DNA from: Crocinitomicaceae bacterium
Lineage (GTDB): Bacteria > Bacteroidota > Bacteroidia > Flavobacteriales_D > Crocinitomicaceae
Reading direction: 5' to 3'
Assembly: GCA_018402525.1 (NCBI GenBank)
Contig: JAGYIR010000011.1
Coordinates: forward strand, 558,001 to 622,000
DNA length: 64,000 nucleotides
How positions within the stretch are numbered: position 1 is the stretch's first letter; each line of letters begins with the position of its first letter. A model generated the notes under the pieces. The model was not told where the DNA came from. It worked only from the letters and a program-made list of their open reading frames with translations, and ran no database searches. Positions 33,827-42,570 of this stretch are shown here, in pieces. The position numbers were made by a program, and so were the translations under genes.

Positions 33827-35193
33827 CTACTCTTTTGATATGTCGTGAATGAACTCTGCTCTCCCGAAATCATAAGGCAATCGTTCTTGGTACAAATACT
33901 TCTTTTGAGGTGATTCAAACGGTCGATAAATATAATAGACGTGATTGTTATGAATGGCAATCTTCTCAATAAATCGATATTCGAGCCTAACTTTTTCGGT
34001 AATTTCTCCAGTTTTCGTGTCGATCCAACCTAAATAGGAATACCCTGAGCGATCGTACAGCGCATAAATCTCACCTGTTTCACTATCTTGAATCAACTCA
34101 CTTTTCCAACCAGTCCTTTCGCTTGTCGTAATGGTGATCTATCACTATACTGTCCAGTGGATTACCAAGATCATCAAACGTCCGCAATTTGTCTTTGTAA
34201 TAATCGAATACAAACAACGTATCGTTTCTATGGAACAACGGAGCATACAAGCGATTTATAATAAAGTGATTGCGTAAAATAATTCGCTCCAACGTAAATT
34301 TCGGCATCCGTTCCAGTTTGTATCTCTAAATTCTTCGCCCAAAGTTTTGTGCGGACATCGACCCATTTGTATTCAGAACGATATAGTTCCATCATCAAAT
34401 CATCCTTAATTTCTAGAATCTTGCTGTAGGTTGAGTCCCACTGATCGTAGCTGAAATAATCGAACGCTGGGTAATCTTTGCTGAAGTTCGAAAAATACAG
34501 CTTGGTCTTGTTTGAATCGAGAATTGGTGCCAGATACTTGAAAAAATAAGGGCGATCGATAGTTGACAGCGTAATTTCGTTTGAGTTGACATGTACGCCA
34601 TAGACATTGTTCTGACAAACGATATGTGGATTCCCCCTAAAATCTCGCACCAATTCCTCCGCGACATCTGGGACTTCAAACGTCTTCTTTACATTTCGTC
34701 CATCGTAAATCAACAGTTCATTTCCCTTTTTAAGTTGCTTCGGATAAGTCAACAGCAACATATCACCTGAAGGTAGTAACTCAAAATCCGCCACCGACAA
34801 TCGTGAGGAACGGTAATAAACAACTGGAATACCTGGCGCTGAAACAACAACCTCGGTTTGGTTCTGAACACGTATAAACTCCATTTCGACACGGTACTCA
34901 ATGGTGTCTTTTGGCGATTTTGAAGGAATTTTTCGTGTCAGTTCAACGGGATTGTATTTGAAATGCGTGCAACTCAGCGTTAATTGACTTCCTCGTTGCG
35001 CTTTAAAGTAGATTGAACCATGTTCCGATGAATAATTACGGGCATCTGACTCAGATTTCACTTCCACCTGTACATTTTCTATTGGTTCGTTGTATTGGCT
35101 ATCTCGGAAACTCAATTTCACCACCACGGAATCCTGTCCCACAGCAAAAAGTGAGAAAAGCATAAATAGTAAAATGAGTCGATTCAATTGCAT
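33827..35193 (-). pseudogene. Secreted beta-propeller-like protein, two frameshifts
   Basis: Three reading frames together give one protein of about 454 residues. The first (35193 to about 34330) has a signal peptide (MQLNRLILLFMLFSLFAVGQ), a carboxypeptidase-regulatory-like beta domain (about 23-115) and propeller-like strands. One extra base near 34330 shifts the frame; the second piece continues as YKLERMPKFTLERIILRNHF to about 34110, where an extra A in a run of four shifts it again into SELIQDSETGEIYALYD and on to the stop at 33827. Each piece reads sensibly into the next after removing one base. Homopolymer or base-call errors, or true decay, are both possible. Function unknown. Confidence 0.75.
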
Positions 35194-35224
35194 ACTCCTT
35201 AGATGTCAAGAAACAAAAAATTCC

Positions 35225-35259
35225 ATAAAAAAACGCTCGAATAAAATTATCCGAGCGTT
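35225..35259 (-). terminator. Intrinsic terminator of mdh
   Basis: AACGCTCG (35232-35239) pairs with CGAGCGTT (35252-35259); on the minus strand the hairpin is followed by a run of Ts. It lies 21 bases after the mdh stop. Confidence 0.88.
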
Positions 35260-35280
35260 AAATTATTTAAAGTGAGTCGC

Positions 35281-36219
35281 TTATGCGTTCACATTCATAT
35301 TATCTAAAACGCTCATTACGTTACGAACAGCCTCAGCAGATTCGCTCAACAATGCTTTTTCATCAGCGTTTAATTCTAATTCTATGATACGCTCAATTCC
35401 GTTTTTACCAAGTACAACTGGAACACCTAAGAAGATATCTTTCATTCCGTACTCACCTTGCAACCATGCGCAAACTGGAAAAACACGTTTTTGATCGCGG
35501 ATAATTGCCTCAACCATTTGTGCAGCAGCAGCTCCTGGCGCGTACCATGCAGATGTTCCGAGCAATTTAACAATTTCTCCACCACCAAATTTTGTTCTTT
35601 CGATGATTTCGTTCAATTTCTCTTCACTGATCAATTCAGTTACAGGAATTCCACCAACAGTTGTGTATCGTGGAAGTGGAACCATTGTATCGCCGTGTCC
35701 ACCCATCAATACTGCTTGAATATCTTTTGGAGAAACGTTTAATTCTGTCGCCAAAAATGCTCTGTAACGCGCTGTATCAAGAACACCTGCCATACCGAAT
35801 ACTTTGCTTGAATCAACTTTCGCTGTCAAGTAAGCACAGTAAGTCATAACGTCCAAAGGATTTGAAACGATGATGATTTTTGCATTTGGTGAATACTTAA
35901 CAATGTTTTCTGTTACCATTTTCACAATCCCTGCATTCGTAGCGATTAAATCATCACGAGACATTCCAGGTTTTCTTGGAAGACCAGATGTAATAACAAC
36001 CACATCAGAATCTGCTGTTTTTGAATAATCATTTGTCGATCCAGTTGTTCTTGAATCGTACAAGTTGATTGGCGAAGTTTGCCAAATATCCAACGCTTTT
36101 CCTTCTGCAAATCCCTCTTTAATGTCTAACAAAACAATTTCGTTAGCAATTTCTTTGTGCGCTAATACATCGGCACAAGTTGCCCCAACATTTCCAGCGC
36201 CTACAACAGTTACTTTCAT
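35281..36219 (-). CDS. mdh: Malate dehydrogenase (LDH-like type)
   Basis: A 312-residue NAD-dependent enzyme of the TCA cycle that oxidises malate to oxaloacetate. The Rossmann motif VVGAGNVGATCADVL is at 4-18, the active-site loop includes TSGLPRKPGMSRDDL with substrate-binding arginines, ISNPLD-like IIVSNPLDVMTY binds NAD, and GGHGDTMVPLPRY holds the catalytic His. It belongs to the LDH-like malate dehydrogenase group (arginine in the GLPRKPGMSR loop fits malate, not lactate). It is transcribed alone with its own terminator, divergent from the sigma factor gene. Confidence 0.95.
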   Translation of the reverse strand: MKVTVVGAGNVGATCADVLAHKEIANEIVLLDIKEGFAEGKALDIWQTSPINLYDSRTTGSTNDYSKTADSDVVVITSGLPRKPGMSRDDLIATNAGIVKMVTENIVKYSPNAKIIIVSNPLDVMTYCAYLTAKVDSSKVFGMAGVLDTARYRAFLATELNVSPKDIQAVLMGGHGDTMVPLPRYTTVGGIPVTELISEEKLNEIIERTKFGGGEIVKLLGTSAWYAPGAAAAQMVEAIIRDQKRVFPVCAWLQGEYGMKDIFLGVPVVLGKNGIERIIELELNADEKALLSESAEAVRNVMSVLDNMNVNA

Positions 36220-36385
36220 TTTTTTATTGTTTGATCTAAATTAGTATAATTCCGTGTCGATGACGAAATTAATCAAATTGTAAGAAAAAAGACCTATTTT
36301 GGGTGTTTTTTTAAAGGAAGAAATTAAATTAAAAACCGGAAAGGCAACTTTTAATTTATCGAAGCGTCTAACGAACGAAACTAAT

Positions 36386-36955
36386 GTGGAAAACAAAGAA
36401 CATTTAGAGCAAATAATACGCGGGTGCCTCGACAACAATAGAAGGTCGCAGGAAACCCTATTTAAGCTTTATTATGGTAAAATGCTTTCTGTGTGTATGC
36501 GCTACTCAACGGATAGAGATTCGGCTGAAGAGGTTTTACAAGAAGGTTTCATAAAGATCTTTGATAAACTTGATGCGTTTGATTACAAAGGGTCCTTTGA
36601 AGGATGGATGCGACGAATTATGGCAAATACCGCCATTGATAGTATCCGAAAATCGAAGAAAGATCCTTTTCTCACAGACAACGATGAAGACTTTAAATTG
36701 GGTGCTGTTGATCCAATGGTCGATTCGGAAGAATTGGAACTGGTGGGACTCAAAGCTGAAATTGCCATGGAAGCGATCAATGAGCTTTCTCCTGCCTACA
36801 AATCTGTTTTCAGCTTGTATGTTTTCGAGGAGTACAAGCACAAAGAAATTGCAGAAATACTTGGCATCAGTGAGGGAACGTCAAAATCAAATTTAGCAAA
36901 GGCAAAATTGAATTTGCAAAAAATATTAAAAGAAAAATTCATGAACATTGATTGA
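36386..36955 (+). CDS. ECF-type RNA polymerase sigma factor
   Basis: With a GTG start at 36386 the protein is 189 residues; a TTG at 36299 would add 29 and cannot be excluded. Region 2 (QETLFKLYYGKMLSVCMRYS then AEEVLQEGFIKIFDKLDAFD and GSFEGWMRRIMANTAIDSIR) and region 4 (LSPAYKSVFSLYVFEEYKHK, then EIAEILGISEGTSKSNLAKA) are complete. It has no anti-sigma of the FecR type beside it; instead a membrane protein with a gliding-motility-type tail follows one base after its TGA. Target promoters are unknown. Confidence 0.9.
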   Translation: MENKEHLEQIIRGCLDNNRRSQETLFKLYYGKMLSVCMRYSTDRDSAEEVLQEGFIKIFDKLDAFDYKGSFEGWMRRIMANTAIDSIRKSKKDPFLTDNDEDFKLGAVDPMVDSEELELVGLKAEIAMEAINELSPAYKSVFSLYVFEEYKHKEIAEILGISEGTSKSNLAKAKLNLQKILKEKFMNID

Positions 36956-36956
36956 C

Positions 36957-38264
36957 ATGAAAGATACATTTGAAAAGAACATAAAACAAAGCTTAGAAAA
37001 CCATGAGATGCCCTACAATGCATCTGCGTGGAATGCTATGCAAGCAAAACTGGATGTAGTGAAACCTGTTTCATCACTGCCAGGATCTGGTTTGAAATGG
37101 TTCATTGGAGCTGCTTCTGTTGTGGTGATTGGTGTAGTGAGTTACTTCGCGGTAACATCAACCAATTCCAATCCTGAAAACACTGCTGTAAATGCAGTTG
37201 TAAGTGAAAACCAAACGGATGACGCTACAACGACTACTTCTGAAGTAAAAGAAAATCTTACTAAAAACACAACGCAAACAACAGTTGAAAATGATGCTGT
37301 TGAAACTGTTGAGGCGGTAAACACACCAAAACCAAGCAATCCAGCATCTAAAAATGAGATCAATCCATTCAGTTCAAATGGATCTATTGGAGGGAATGGT
37401 GAAGGGAATGGAACTTATTTTGGTGCCGGTAACGAAAACACTGGGACTGGTGAAGGAAAGTCAAACACAATAAGATCCTCCAATGAATCAAATACAACAA
37501 CTAAAAACGTTGTGCTTCCACAAATAAACGATTTATGCGAAGGTGAAGTCGTAACGGTGGAAAATACAAACGATGCACCATTACTTATTTCTGGACCTGA
37601 GTTGTACTTTACCATTCCTGCCAACGCAACGAGGAAAGTCCGTGTGAATGCTGAAGGCCTACACACTGTTGCATTGTTGAGCAATAAAGAAGCGCAAAGT
37701 ACTTTCTTCGTGAATAAAGCGCCTTTTGTTGATTTCACAATTGATTCGGATACAAAATTTGAGGCTGGACTTCCAACAACAAAATTAGAAACTATGGTTT
37801 CAGGAAGTGAATTTAATTGGATCATTGGAAGCAGACGTATCACTGACAGAAAAGTAAATGCGCACTTATTTAAAGCTGGAGATCACGATGTGACGTTAAC
37901 TGTAAAAGGATTGAATGGATGCTCAAACAGCTTGACGAAAACAATTCACATTGATGAAAAATACAACTTGATGGCGGTAAATTCATTTGTCCCACAAGAC
38001 AGTGATCCACGAAACAATACCTTCATGCCATTTGCGTTGACGCAGCGAGACGTGAAATTCACCATGATTATTATTGATCCAACCGATGGACACATTGTTT
38101 ACCAAACGAACAATGCCAGCAACGGATGGGATGGAACTGACAAAACCACAGGACAGCAGGTCAACTATGAGATTTCATACATTTGGAAGGTCGTAATTGA
38201 AAATGCGGAGCCAGGAGAAGATAACGAATATGCGGGTAACATTACCCCGATTCGCCGAAGGTAG
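36957..38264 (+). CDS. Membrane protein: cytoplasmic anti-sigma-like N-terminus, T9SS-type-B-like C-terminus
   Basis: I start at ATG 36957; 435 residues. Residues 1-45 (MKDTFEKNIKQSLENHEMPY, then SAWNAMQAKL) look like a cytoplasmic anti-sigma helix pair, a single helix at about 48-67 crosses the membrane, and a Thr/Asn/Glu-rich low-complexity linker (70-190) leads to PKD-like strands (235-335) and a C-terminal gliding-motility/CHU_C-like region (NNTFMPFALTQRDVKFTMII ... GWDGTDKTTGQQV ... SYIWKVVIE). It is cotranscribed with the sigma factor, one base apart. The fusion suggests a transmembrane sensor tied to the sigma factor; mechanism is inference. Confidence 0.78.
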   Translation: MKDTFEKNIKQSLENHEMPYNASAWNAMQAKLDVVKPVSSLPGSGLKWFIGAASVVVIGVVSYFAVTSTNSNPENTAVNAVVSENQTDDATTTTSEVKENLTKNTTQTTVENDAVETVEAVNTPKPSNPASKNEINPFSSNGSIGGNGEGNGTYFGAGNENTGTGEGKSNTIRSSNESNTTTKNVVLPQINDLCEGEVVTVENTNDAPLLISGPELYFTIPANATRKVRVNAEGLHTVALLSNKEAQSTFFVNKAPFVDFTIDSDTKFEAGLPTTKLETMVSGSEFNWIIGSRRITDRKVNAHLFKAGDHDVTLTVKGLNGCSNSLTKTIHIDEKYNLMAVNSFVPQDSDPRNNTFMPFALTQRDVKFTMIIIDPTDGHIVYQTNNASNGWDGTDKTTGQQVNYEISYIWKVVIENAEPGEDNEYAGNITPIRRR

Positions 38265-38290
38265 TAAAACTGCCACACTACTTATGAAGA

Positions 38291-38321
38291 AAACCGTCCG
38301 CCTTTGGTGAGACGGTTTTTT
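38291..38321 (+). terminator. Intrinsic terminator of the sigma operon
   Basis: AAACCGTC (38291-38298) pairs with GACGGTTT (38311-38318) around a 12-base loop, with Ts on to 38321; 26 bases after the stop. Confidence 0.88.
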
Positions 38322-38378
38322 GTTGGTGTATTCTTTATTTTCTCCTATAAAAAGTCTAAATTCGTACAAATCCATTTT

Positions 38379-39185
38379 ATGCGAAGTATAATTATATTCT
38401 CAACATTAATCCTTTCCTTAAACATTAATGCCCAGACGTTTAATGAATACTTGGATATGGGAGATAGAGAACTTGCATCTGAAAATTATCAAGGTGCTAT
38501 CCAAAATTACAACAAGGCAATTGAATTAAAACCTGAATACAGCAAGGCATATTATAATAGAGGTATATGTAAAGCGAATTTAAACGATAATCATGGTGCA
38601 ATACAAGATTTCAATATATTAATTGAATTAAATCCTGAAAATGCGCAAGCATACTTTTATAGAGGTCAATTTAAGGCTAATATGAACGATAAAACAGGTG
38701 CTATTAAAGATTACGATAAGGCAATTCTATTAAATCCTGAAAATGTAAATTCATATGTTAACAGAGGTATTTGCAAGAAAGAATTAGATGATCATAGTGG
38801 TGCATTTCAAGATTACAATAAGGCTATTCAATTAGATCCAAAAAATGCATATTCTTACCTTAACCGAGGTGTTTTAAAGAAAGATCTCGGAGACTATAGA
38901 GGCGCAATTGTTGATTTAGATATAGCAATTGAACTTATACCTGAATTTACTGATGCATACTTTAATAGAGGTGTTTCTAAAGGGCAGTTACTAGATTACT
39001 TAGGTGCCATACTGGATTATGATAAGGTTATTGAGCTTAATCCAAATGATGTCGATGCGTACTTTAATAGAGCTGGCTGTAAATATAATGTTTCGAATTT
39101 AGAGGGTGCTTGTTTAGATTGGTCGAAAGCAGGTGAATTGGGAGAAATGAGAGCCTACAATCTAATTAAAGAATATTGTAATTAA
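38379..39185 (+). CDS. Secreted TPR-repeat protein
   Basis: I start at ATG 38379 because the upstream in-frame TTG lies within the terminator; 268 residues. A signal peptide (MRSIIIFSTLILSLNINAQ) is followed by about seven 34-residue TPR units, each close to A-Y-x-NRG-x-x-K-x-x-L-x-D-x-x-GAI-x-DYNKAI-x-L-x-P. Units are unusually alike at protein level, suggesting recent expansion. The gene is markedly AT-rich compared with housekeeping genes here and opens the accessory stretch 38.3-41.6 kb. It probably acts as a periplasmic protein-binding scaffold; partner unknown. Confidence 0.85.
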   Translation: MRSIIIFSTLILSLNINAQTFNEYLDMGDRELASENYQGAIQNYNKAIELKPEYSKAYYNRGICKANLNDNHGAIQDFNILIELNPENAQAYFYRGQFKANMNDKTGAIKDYDKAILLNPENVNSYVNRGICKKELDDHSGAFQDYNKAIQLDPKNAYSYLNRGVLKKDLGDYRGAIVDLDIAIELIPEFTDAYFNRGVSKGQLLDYLGAILDYDKVIELNPNDVDAYFNRAGCKYNVSNLEGACLDWSKAGELGEMRAYNLIKEYCN

Positions 39186-39314
39186 TTTAACTAAAATAGT
39201 TCCCTCACAACACTTTTCTTTACAATTGAAATACATTATCCTTCGGCCTGTAGGACTTCTGGATAACCTGGATTTTTTTGTGTACTTTCTTGTGCGATAT
39301 CGAACACGTCCAAC

Positions 39315-39749
39315 TTAATTAGTGCGATTCCTCTTGGTTATCGATATTAGAATTGTATAATCTTCGTCTTTAAGCGAAGACACTACATAGAAATAGTCTT
39401 TGGATTTATATACTTTGCTACCTTTAGAAGACTTATAAGGTCTTGCCATTTTTCTTATGGTTGCCTTCATTAATTTTAAATTCGCCTTGTCAAACGGCTC
39501 TATATAACTTGAAACTGTGTAACCATCAGAATAATCTATCAAATAGAAGTTTTCGTCGTCACTTCTGGAGAAAGTTGTCATATCATCCATTTTCTCACAG
39601 TCGTAAATTTTGAGGTCGAATAAATCGGAAGCATTCTCTGCGTCGCACAGAGCTTTTAACCTAATTACTTCTTCATCATATTGAGAAATTGACCAGTTTG
39701 ATATAAGCACTGTCGCTATTAACACTATATTTTGCCAAGTTTTAGTCAT
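39315..39749 (-). CDS. Secreted hypothetical protein
   Basis: A 144-residue protein with a signal peptide (MTKTWQNIVLIATVLISNWS, cleaved near 22). The mature part has two Cys (CDAEN and DCEKM), a Tyr/Asp-rich middle and a Lys-rich stretch (RPYKSSKGSKVYKSKDYF), then a strand-like YTILISITK end. No known domain is recognised. It lies in the AT-rich accessory stretch between the TPR gene and the GSCFA-derived fragment; there is no operon partner. Confidence 0.55.
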   Translation of the reverse strand: MTKTWQNIVLIATVLISNWSISQYDEEVIRLKALCDAENASDLFDLKIYDCEKMDDMTTFSRSDDENFYLIDYSDGYTVSSYIEPFDKANLKLMKATIRKMARPYKSSKGSKVYKSKDYFYVVSSLKDEDYTILISITKRNRTN

Positions 39750-39820
39750 TGTTTAGTAGTTCTTGGTTCATCATGAATTAATTTAAAACTATTACAGTAT
39801 TCCAACCACAAGATAATTAT

Positions 39821-39916
39821 TTTAAATAAATACAACTCACTCTTTACCTGAGTCTTACCTTCTGCATCTGGTTTCGACTCTAGATGAGGTGAGGATTGAC
39901 GCAAACCTGTCATTAA
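39821..39916 (-). pseudogene. Decayed copy of the 3' end of the GSCFA gene
   Basis: In one minus frame this reads LMTGLRQSSPHLESKPDAEG followed by KTQVKSELYLFK. It aligns without gaps to the C-terminus of the intact GSCFA protein at 41616-42557 (LLAVLNHTSLHPGSKADIEG, then KTKAKKELELFK) with 17 of 32 residues identical by eye. It starts two bases after the stop of the gene at 39918 and has no start or function of its own. It marks an old partial duplication about 1.8 kb from its source, with two unrelated genes between. Confidence 0.7.
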
Positions 39917-39917
39917 A

Positions 39918-40397
39918 TCATAATTTTGCCAATGATGTAAAATGAACAATTAGAGGTTTAAAAGCATCGTTATATTTAAGATCAAATGATCCTGAAATTA
40001 GTTTTTCGTCAGAATTATGCCACTTCAAAAACTCGGATATTTGAGATTTTCTTGTCTGATTATAGAGAATCAATCTAAATTCTTCTTCAGACTTGTTATC
40101 AGTATTATCAAAATACCCCAAAATAGCCCCACCGTTAGTTCTTCCAATATCATATTGTGCAATAAACCACTGATCACTATTATCGTCACTCTCTCTAAAT
40201 TCAACTTTATAAAAACTGACACCGCTGAAAACTATGAATAGGAACTTACCCACAATACTGGCAATTATCACACTGATAACAATGACAAGCCATTTAGGGG
40301 CTATATCCATTAGATTGAAAAAATTGATTCCTAAGATAATTATTCCCAGTACAACCAACTTGTAAATCCAAATCTTTATTGTCGTTTTAATATTCAT
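39918..40397 (-). CDS. Hypothetical membrane protein
   Basis: A 159-residue protein with two hydrophobic helices (about 10-28 and 36-58, LVIVISVIIASIVGKFLFIV) and a roughly 100-residue soluble C-terminal domain (VEFRESDDNSDQWFIAQYDI ... FLKWHNSDEKLISGSF). No family is recognised. It is AT-rich and lies directly upstream of the GSCFA-derived fragment, within the accessory stretch. The 193-bp gap to the next gene contains a 6-bp hairpin (TCTGGC/GCCAGA at 40513-40530). Confidence 0.6.
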   Translation of the reverse strand: MNIKTTIKIWIYKLVVLGIIILGINFFNLMDIAPKWLVIVISVIIASIVGKFLFIVFSGVSFYKVEFRESDDNSDQWFIAQYDIGRTNGGAILGYFDNTDNKSEEEFRLILYNQTRKSQISEFLKWHNSDEKLISGSFDLKYNDAFKPLIVHFTSLAKL

Positions 40398-40590
40398 TTT
40401 TATATGTTGTTACTTACGTCCCCACGCCTGGCGAAGGAGTCAATTTTAAAATTAGTTTTATTTTGCGCTCCAAAATCTTTTTTTTCAATTGTTCGTTAAA
40501 CGATACCAAAATTCTGGCTCTTGCGCCAGACATGTGTTAGCAGTATTTTTTAAAATATTTGATTTTTCAGGGTCTCAGGTAAAATATCAA

Positions 40591-41226
40591 CTATTCTTCA
40601 AATTCGGCATTGATGAAATTACGTTTTGCATAATTCATTGCTTCTTCTTTAGTATAAAAACCATAAGTCAGATCATCAATAGGATGTTTGGCGCGGTAAC
40701 TACCCTTAGTTGTTTTACTCCAGTCCTTAAACCCATCATTAAAATGTAGATATAGAGCCCATTTTGGATCATCATTATATTTATCAATAATATCAACCTT
40801 AATTACACTTTCAAAAAAGTCATTTAAAGATTGTTGGATTTCTTTTTTAAAAGGTTTTTGTATTAACAACCATATCACAATGTTGCCCGCATAATAATAC
40901 CAGATAGTAGATTCGTCAATTGTTAAACCAAACACGTACTCAAATAATATTGTCAAAAGAAAGCCAAAGACATACCATTGAGAAGCTAAAATTCCCTTTA
41001 AAGGCGCTTGTGACATTACACCGTGCTGCCTAATATACTTGGCACTCATAAAAATATTGAATAGATTTCCTAAAAGTCCAGCTATACCGAGAATTATGAA
41101 ATTTGTTCCCAAATAAACACTCAAACATATATAAATAACTGTGAGTAAATTCCCTAATATTGCGGCTCCAGTTGTTGATATTGCTGCAAATCCAATCAAT
41201 ATTAAAAATCCATATAAATATTCCAC
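40591..41226 (-). CDS. Hypothetical multi-pass membrane protein
   Basis: A 211-residue protein starting with GTG at 41226. Four to five hydrophobic segments occupy residues 4-130 (FLILIGFAAISTTGAAILGN, YICLSVYLGTNFIILGIAGL, VFGFLLTILFEYVFGL, YYAGNIVIWLLI), followed by an 80-residue soluble tail (WALYLHFNDGFKDWSKTTKG). The membrane part resembles small YgjV-like or nicotinamide-transporter-like folds, but this is weak and I do not name it. No operon partner. Confidence 0.55.
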   Translation of the reverse strand: MEYLYGFLILIGFAAISTTGAAILGNLLTVIYICLSVYLGTNFIILGIAGLLGNLFNIFMSAKYIRQHGVMSQAPLKGILASQWYVFGFLLTILFEYVFGLTIDESTIWYYYAGNIVIWLLIQKPFKKEIQQSLNDFFESVIKVDIIDKYNDDPKWALYLHFNDGFKDWSKTTKGSYRAKHPIDDLTYGFYTKEEAMNYAKRNFINAEFEE

Positions 41227-41615
41227 TCTTTACTTGTATTGATTTATATTACTTCTAACTGTTGTAGAAACACCATGAATTTAATAAATTATTTAAACTT
41301 TGTACACAAAACTACATTTTCGAATCTTCTTCCTTTTGGCATCCGTTTTTTGAACTATATTATCTTTAATACAATCTTAAAACCCACCAAGAATAACAGT
41401 AAAATGGTATTCACAACGTTCAATGAAAGATGCTTCCACTGCGCTATTAAAAACCTTCATCTAGTATATCGTCCACCCAATTTCTAAGAGTACCGTAGAA
41501 AAAATGTCAGAAGATGAGTACGGTTCTACCTCATTATGCATGGATTGTCAACGGTTGCAATCGAATAAATGAATGACTTTTACTCTGAAAGATAAGATAA
41601 GTTAAATTCAAAAAC
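41227..41615. other. 389-bp AT-rich spacer without a gene
   Basis: I find no convincing coding frame, RNA gene or repeat. A short inverted pair GTAGAA/TTCTAC lies at 41495-41529 but is too weak to call a terminator. The spacer separates the accessory stretch from the GSCFA gene. Confidence 0.5.
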
Positions 41616-42557
41616 TCACTCCCACCCCACCTCAGGATACTTACCTTTAAACAATTCCAACTCCTTCTTCGCCTTGGTCTTACCTTCAATATCCGCTTTC
41701 GAACCTGGATGAAGTGACGTATGATTCAATACAGCGAGTAAGCGACTTCGTTGGTTCATACACTCCAAAGTGCTCGGATGCATACTAAATTCAGCAAAAG
41801 ATTTCCACACATAGTTCACAGCTTCATCGGAAGGATGTACCAAATCAGATTGGTAAAAGCGGTAATCGCGTAGCACGTCGATGAGAATTTCGTAGGATGG
41901 GAAATAATTCAGTTGGTGATCACCGACTAGCGCATGTGCTAATTCAATCAAGCGTGACTTACTTCTATTGTTTTCTACGATTCCATCTTTAATATGTCGA
42001 ACTGGGCTCACCGTAAAAACGATTTCTAGCGTCGGATTCAATGTTTTCAATTGAGCAATTAACGGCTGCCATTGCGCGTGCATTTCATCGACAGGCGTCA
42101 ACGCCTTTGAAAATAGGTTTTGAGGTGCTTTGTGGCAATTTCCTACCACTTGATTCGTTTCGCTGAGCGCGTATTGCCAAGCTGTACCAAAGGTAATCAC
42201 CAATAACCGTGATTTCAGCAATTGGGCTCGGAGTTTTTGGCGCGTTTCAAGGATTTTCTGAATCAACTCAGCTTCTGAAAACGCATAGATCTTTGATGCT
42301 GTATCCCAAGAGAAAAACAAATCATCGCGCTGGTAAACGCTGACATTTCTGCTTTCTTCAATAGACGCTTTCAACACGTTGGCAATGGCCTTTGGATGAA
42401 ACAATGTTCCAAATGGATTGATTTCTGCGTGGAATCCGTTTTTCAAAAAGTGCTGTCCAATTTCGTCTGAAAAACAACTTCCAATGAATATGGCGGAATA
42501 ATGATAGGTGAAGTCAATGTGGCTTTTGTCAACAGTAAAATCCAGTTTAAACTTCAT
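41616..42557 (-). CDS. GSCFA domain protein
   Basis: A 313-residue protein with the family-naming motif near the N-terminus (IFIGSCFSDEIGQHFLKNGF), followed by INPFGTLFHP. GSCFA proteins are an SGNH-hydrolase-like family: Ser in GSCFS and a distant DLVHPSDEAVNYVW (Asp-x-x-His) would complete the catalytic triad. They are thought to act on surface or polysaccharide esters, substrate unknown. It lies 13 bases after recN and ends the leftward operon from bamD. A decayed copy of its last 32 codons lies at 39821-39916. Confidence 0.88.
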   Translation of the reverse strand: MKFKLDFTVDKSHIDFTYHYSAIFIGSCFSDEIGQHFLKNGFHAEINPFGTLFHPKAIANVLKASIEESRNVSVYQRDDLFFSWDTASKIYAFSEAELIQKILETRQKLRAQLLKSRLLVITFGTAWQYALSETNQVVGNCHKAPQNLFSKALTPVDEMHAQWQPLIAQLKTLNPTLEIVFTVSPVRHIKDGIVENNRSKSRLIELAHALVGDHQLNYFPSYEILIDVLRDYRFYQSDLVHPSDEAVNYVWKSFAEFSMHPSTLECMNQRSRLLAVLNHTSLHPGSKADIEGKTKAKKELELFKGKYPEVGWE

Positions 42558-42570
42558 ACGACCAGGTGAA

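Noticed and set aside
36299-36385. N-terminal extension of the ECF sigma factor from TTG 36299
   Set aside because: The extension adds 29 residues with no similarity to sigma region 2; the GTG at 36386 gives a normal length. It stays possible.
39746-39949. A separate 67-residue gene
   Set aside because: The frame is explained by the decayed GSCFA end; it starts at a poor site inside the neighbouring gene and has no features of its own.
40513-40530. Terminator hairpin TCTGGC/GCCAGA
   Set aside because: The stem is only six pairs and lacks a clean T run on either strand, so I do not call it.
41239-41487. 82-residue frame in the 389-bp spacer
   Set aside because: Composition and lack of a promoter or neighbour coupling make it a chance frame.
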